DNA of 8,360 nucleotides from Gemmatimonadota bacterium (GTDB taxonomy: Bacteria > Latescibacterota > UBA2968 > UBA8231): positions 1-8,360 of the forward strand of contig JAPOZF010000084.1 of the NCBI GenBank assembly GCA_026706165.1, in the 5' to 3' direction. This document shows positions 4,583-8,360 of this stretch, in pieces (the first letter of the stretch is position 1; every line of letters starts with the position of its first letter). The position numbers and the translations under genes are program-made. The notes beneath the pieces were generated by a model. The model was not told where the DNA came from, did no database searches, and saw only the letters and a program-made list of their open reading frames with translations.

Positions 4583-7500
4583 ATGCGGCGAACCATCCTC
4601 TTCGCCGGGGCGGGTGCGGCAGCCCTTCTTCTTCTCCTCCTGCTGCTGACTCCCCTCGGTGTCTACGTCCTTGCCCGGACCGTCGAACATGCGGCCCCGA
4701 GGTATGGATGGAAGGTGGAGATTGGCTCCACTGCAGGCTCGCTTCTGGGCAGGCCCCGCTTCGAAGAGGTTCGCGCCGGAGGCCGGTCCGGTTCGCCGGC
4801 GATTGCGGTCCCGTCGCTGGCGGCGACGATCTGGGACCGGGAAGTCGCGGTTGAATCCCCGAGGATCGAGATCGACCTGTCGCGGCCGGACTCCGCCGCG
4901 ACTCCGGCGGTGGATCCGGCACCGCTTCCCCCCGCCACCCCGGAACCCGGGCAGTTCAGCCTGCCCCTCGACGACATCCCTTTCATATCGGTTTCGGGCG
5001 CCGAGTTCGCGCTCCGCGACGGCAGCCTGCGGGTAGTGGCAAACCGGATCGATCTGCGCTTCGAAATGGCACCCGGATCCTCGACTGGTCCCTCCTCCGG
5101 CAGGCGGCTACGGATCACCGCCCCTGACGTTCAGCTGACGCGGGGGGAAACGGGCGCATCCGGCGCCCTCGAGGCCCTGATTACGGTCGAAGCGGACCGC
5201 CTGGCGGCTGACAGCCTGTCGGTGCGCGCATCCACCGGGAATGCCCGATTCACCGCGGCCGGGACCGGGACCCTGGGCCTGACCGAGTCCCTTCCGCTAC
5301 ATCTGGAAACTGCAGTCAGCGCCCGGTCTCCTTCGCGGCGGGGCGAGGGAGTTGTCACCCTGTCCGGGGCCATGGCAGCCCTCGACCTCGACGTGGCGGC
5401 ATCCGGAGCGTTGAGCGATTCCGTCTTCGGCGACTACACCGGGACGGCCGCGGCGCGCGTTACCGGGGAAAGGATCTCCGTCGACTCCCTTCTCATCGAG
5501 TCAGCGGAGGGAGAGGGCAGGGTGCGACTGGGGGGAGAGTACGCCCACGCCGCCGGCGACAGCCTGAGGGCAAGCCTGGAGATCGCCGGCCTGGCCATCG
5601 CCCCCCTTACCTCGGGCGCCGCCGACGGCCTGCTGTCCGCCACCCTGAAGGCGGGCGGGCGCGCCGCCTGGGGAGAGCTGGACGCCCGCCTCGAGGCCCG
5701 GCTCTCCGGGTTGCGGCCGGAAGCGGCAACCCCGCTTGACCTCACCCTCGAGGCGCACCTCGACGGCCCCGGACTCACCGCGGCGCTCGAGTCGACCCTC
5801 GGCTCCGTCGCTGCGGCAGGAACGCTGGCAGGCCCGGACCGGTACGCCATCGATCTGCGCGGAAAGCTCGATGCCGGCCCCCTGATCGGGACCCGGATGC
5901 CGGCCGCGGTCACCGGGCACCTGTCTCCCGGCGAGCTCCTCGCCGACCTGACGGTGGAGGAGCTGCCCGGACTCGGCCCGGAGTTCGGGCCGCTCTCGAT
6001 GCGCGCCTTGGTGGAGGACTGGCGGAAGACGGAGTTGACCCTCTCCCTCGACGGCGGCGGCATGCTCGCCGGAGTTGAAACCGACCTGAAGGCCGGGTCC
6101 GTCGACACGCTGCACGCCGCTATCCAGCCCACCCGGCTCGACCGGCTGCTGCCGGAACTGTCCGGCTCGGTAACCGCCGGGCTGGAAGCGGGGTCGTTCG
6201 ACTGGGACGCCGCACAACTGGGGGCGACCATCGCCTTGCAGGAGGTGGGGTACCGCGGCTGGAGCGCCGGGGATATCGACACCGGCATCTCGTTCGACGA
6301 CGGGACCACCAGCGTGCTGCTGCGCGGCCGGGGCCTGCACGCCGAGGCCCACCTGGAGGGGACGGGACGTTTTTCCGCGACCGCGCGGCTCGACAGCGTT
6401 ACCGCCACCCGCCGCGACCCCGTCTCCGACCGGCTGGACTACCTCCTGCTCTCCGGGGAGTTGTCCGCCAGCGGCGAGACGGGGCGTCCCGAAATGCTCC
6501 ACGCCGAGCTGCTTCTGGAGCAGGTCGAGCTGTCGTTCCACGAGCAGGTCTTTCAGGCAATCGAGCCGGTTCGCGCAACCCACCGCAGCGGGGTTACCGA
6601 AATCGCCCCGGTGTCGCTGGCAACGCCGGCCGGCACCCTGACCGCCTCCGCCCGGGCCGCCGACTCGCTGTCGGCCCGGGCGGCGATCGATTCCGTCTTC
6701 CTGACCCTCGCCGACGGGGCCCTCACGGCGCGCGGCATCCTCGGGCTGCGGCTGCGGGGTACCGCCGACCGCCCCGAGCTCGACGGAGAGCTGGAGCTGT
6801 TCGAGGTGCACCTGCAGCAGCGCCGCCTCGGCCGGCTGCGGACGGTGGTATCTCACCGGGACAGTACCGTCGCGGTCGTCGAGCTGACCCAGCCGGCGGG
6901 CAGCGGCGGGGAAACGAAAGCCGGAAGCCTCGCGGTCCGCCTGGCCATGCCGGGGACGGCCCTGTCCGGGGACGCCGCATCCGGGGAGCGCGCTCACCTC
7001 GGGATCGGGGCTGGCGGTCTCGACCTGGGACCGGTCCTCAGCTACGCCCTCGACGACAGCGTCGGCGGCTCGCTGGGACTGAGCGGCGCCCTCTCCTTTC
7101 CCGCCGACGGCCTCGCTTCCGGAATCACGTGGACCAGCCTGTCGGGAAGCGCCCGCCTCAGCCACCTGGAAATCGAGAAGGGGACTCTGCACCTGGAGGT
7201 GCCCGGTGAAGGAGTGGAGGTCCGGTTCGGGGGGGAAGAGCCCCAGCACATGACCCTTACCCTGGCCAGGCTCGACGAGGAGAGCGGCCGCTACGACCAT
7301 CCCGCCGGGTCGGTCTCGGCAGGCCTGCAGACGGCATCCGGGAGTCACAGGATCACCCTGGAGCTGTCCGAAGTTGACCTGCTGAGCGCCGCTGCGTTCG
7401 GAATCGGGGAGTCCTCCCTGCCGGCGGGCACGGTCGATGCCGTCGCCGCGCTGACCGATTCGGCAGGGGGACGCTCCCTTTCCCTGACCGCCACCGCCGC

Positions 7501-8360
7501 GACTGAGGAGTTCGGCGACCTGACCGCGGATGTCGAGGTCGCCGGCGGCCTCGCAACCCTGCAGGCCCTCTGGTCGACGCCGCTTGCCGACGAGGTGGCG
7601 GTTTCCGGCAACCTGCCGGTGCACCCCCGCACCTGGAAGGCCGTTTGGGAACGGGCCGAGCTGTCGGCGCGGACCGAGGGCGTCAACCTTTTCATCTTCG
7701 TCGACCAGGTGCCGGAGCTCGAGACCCTGGACGGGCTCGTCCGCTTCGACCTGGCCGCGACCAGCCTCGGGTCCGATCCGCAGGTGAACGGGGAGCTCGA
7801 GGTCGAGGAGGTCGGCTTCCGGTTCATCGACGTCGACCCGGGCTACGCCTTTCCCCGGGGGCGGATCGAGTTCTCCGGCCGGCGCGGCCTTCTCACCGAT
7901 TTTTCCGGCTACCCGTCCCCCGGCGAGGGAGAATGCGAGTTGAGCGGCCACTTGGAGATTTCCGCTGAGCGGCTCGACTACGACCTCGTGCTGGCGATCG
8001 ACGGCGTGCCTTTCGGGTATGACGACGTCTTTCTGGTGCCGGCCGCCCAAGGCCGTCTGCAGTTCCGCAGCCGGGAAAACGGATCGCTGCTCAAAGGAGA
8101 GCTGCTGCTCGACCAAGGCATCTCCGAGCCCCCCCTCGTCGACCTGACGGCACCCCCCCTGCCGCCGCCGCCGCCCGCACTGCAGGACCCCTTCCTCGAA
8201 ACCATCCACCTCGACCTGCAGGTGGACGTGCGGGAAATGGCGGTGCGCAACGAGCTCGCCGATCTCCTGCTCGAGGGCTCCGGACACGTGTACGGAACTT
8301 TCTACAAGCCCCGCATCCAGGGGGAGATGTTCGTGAAAAAAGAGGGGACCGTAATCGCCC
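4583..8360 (+). CDS. tamB: TamB-like inner-to-outer membrane bridge protein, 3' end outside window
   Basis: The frame is open for 1259 codons and runs off the window. The start is secure: an in-frame TGA lies at 4577-4579, two codons before the ATG, and there is no other early start, although the Shine-Dalgarno sequence is weak. Residues 5-31 are one hydrophobic helix with eight consecutive leucines (15-22), the expected inner-membrane anchor. A Pro-rich linker lies at 107-123. The remainder is a long series of alternating hydrophobic/polar strands rich in Leu, Asp, Gly and Ala, as in the beta-taco groove of TamB/AsmA-like lipid-transfer proteins. From about residue 1070 the pattern (G-E-L-E-V, R-I-E-F-S-G, L-S-G-H-L, then V-R-N-E-L with G-S-G-H-V-Y-G and P-R-I-Q-G) fits the start of the C-terminal DUF490/TamB domain. 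Perhaps 100-250 residues are missing. TamB works with the BamA-like TamA and in phospholipid transport to the outer membrane. A tamA partner is not in view. Confidence 0.88.
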   Translation, partial: MRRTILFAGAGAAALLLLLLLLTPLGVYVLARTVEHAAPRYGWKVEIGSTAGSLLGRPRFEEVRAGGRSGSPAIAVPSLAATIWDREVAVESPRIEIDLSRPDSAATPAVDPAPLPPATPEPGQFSLPLDDIPFISVSGAEFALRDGSLRVVANRIDLRFEMAPGSSTGPSSGRRLRITAPDVQLTRGETGASGALEALITVEADRLAADSLSVRASTGNARFTAAGTGTLGLTESLPLHLETAVSARSPSRRGEGVVTLSGAMAALDLDVAASGALSDSVFGDYTGTAAARVTGERISVDSLLIESAEGEGRVRLGGEYAHAAGDSLRASLEIAGLAIAPLTSGAADGLLSATLKAGGRAAWGELDARLEARLSGLRPEAATPLDLTLEAHLDGPGLTAALESTLGSVAAAGTLAGPDRYAIDLRGKLDAGPLIGTRMPAAVTGHLSPGELLADLTVEELPGLGPEFGPLSMRALVEDWRKTELTLSLDGGGMLAGVETDLKAGSVDTLHAAIQPTRLDRLLPELSGSVTAGLEAGSFDWDAAQLGATIALQEVGYRGWSAGDIDTGISFDDGTTSVLLRGRGLHAEAHLEGTGRFSATARLDSVTATRRDPVSDRLDYLLLSGELSASGETGRPEMLHAELLLEQVELSFHEQVFQAIEPVRATHRSGVTEIAPVSLATPAGTLTASARAADSLSARAAIDSVFLTLADGALTARGILGLRLRGTADRPELDGELELFEVHLQQRRLGRLRTVVSHRDSTVAVVELTQPAGSGGETKAGSLAVRLAMPGTALSGDAASGERAHLGIGAGGLDLGPVLSYALDDSVGGSLGLSGALSFPADGLASGITWTSLSGSARLSHLEIEKGTLHLEVPGEGVEVRFGGEEPQHMTLTLARLDEESGRYDHPAGSVSAGLQTASGSHRITLELSEVDLLSAAAFGIGESSLPAGTVDAVAALTDSAGGRSLSLTATAATEEFGDLTADVEVAGGLATLQALWSTPLADEVAVSGNLPVHPRTWKAVWERAELSARTEGVNLFIFVDQVPELETLDGLVRFDLAATSLGSDPQVNGELEVEEVGFRFIDVDPGYAFPRGRIEFSGRRGLLTDFSGYPSPGEGECELSGHLEISAERLDYDLVLAIDGVPFGYDDVFLVPAAQGRLQFRSRENGSLLKGELLLDQGISEPPLVDLTAPPLPPPPPALQDPFLETIHLDLQVDVREMAVRNELADLLLEGSGHVYGTFYKPRIQGEMFVKKEGTVIA

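Noticed and set aside
3564..4922. Minus-strand open frame of about 450 codons across the DUF4412-like gene and the tamB start
   Set aside because: Its composition is Arg/Pro/Ser/Gly-rich with no domain. It covers two well-supported plus-strand genes and an intergenic gap, so it is an antisense shadow.
5501..8287. Very long open frame (about 928 codons) on the minus strand opposite the TamB-like gene
   Set aside because: It is rich in Gly, Gln, Arg and Glu with no recognisable domain. It is the mirror of a GC-rich gene whose codon pattern keeps that antisense frame free of stops. The plus-strand frame has a membrane anchor, beta-strand periodicity and DUF490 features.

Overview
The window is GC-rich bacterial DNA with ordinary chromosomal housekeeping and envelope genes. 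A Gram-negative, two-membrane cell is indicated by a very long TamB-family protein and a probable secreted periplasmic protein just before it. A near-perfect sigma-54 (-24/-12) promoter shows that the organism uses RpoN. Phylum cannot be fixed from this sequence: Desulfobacterota/Desulfuromonadales-like and FCB-related lineages (Gemmatimonadota, Krumholzibacteriota and similar) both fit. No tRNA, rRNA, CRISPR array, insertion sequence or phage gene was seen.

Layout. (1) Positions 1-286 (+) hold the 3' end of a DUF502 membrane-protein gene. (2) Ten bases away and tail to tail lies pckA (297-1868, -), ATP-dependent phosphoenolpyruvate carboxykinase. (3) The gene-free stretch 1869-2194 is a divergent control region. 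On the pckA side it has a sigma-70-type promoter with a perfect 15-bp palindrome upstream. In the middle it has repeated TGNCA dyads. On the other side it has a textbook sigma-54 promoter, a UTR hairpin and a strong ribosome binding site. (4) 2195-2644 (+) encodes a small heat-shock protein (Hsp20) closed by a strong intrinsic terminator (2672-2711). (5) 2777-3463 (+) encodes a membrane-embedded zinc metallopeptidase of the YugP family, with a 14-bp perfect palindrome touching its Shine-Dalgarno sequence. (6) 3657-4517 (+) encodes an exported protein resembling DUF4412. (7) 4583 to the window end (+) is a TamB-like protein open for 1259 codons and cut by the window edge, probably in the same transcription unit as gene 6.

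How the parts may work together. pckA links the TCA cycle to gluconeogenesis and is transcribed away from a stress module. The sHSP (cytoplasmic holdase) and the YugP-like protease (membrane) look like quality-control functions, but a terminator separates them. The last two genes look like an envelope-biogenesis pair: a small periplasmic protein, possibly lipid- or lipoprotein-binding, and a TamB-type bridge between inner and outer membranes. The most distinctive feature is the 326-bp divergent control region. I did not find convincing evidence of an undescribed multi-gene system; the genes belong to known families, several of them poorly characterised.
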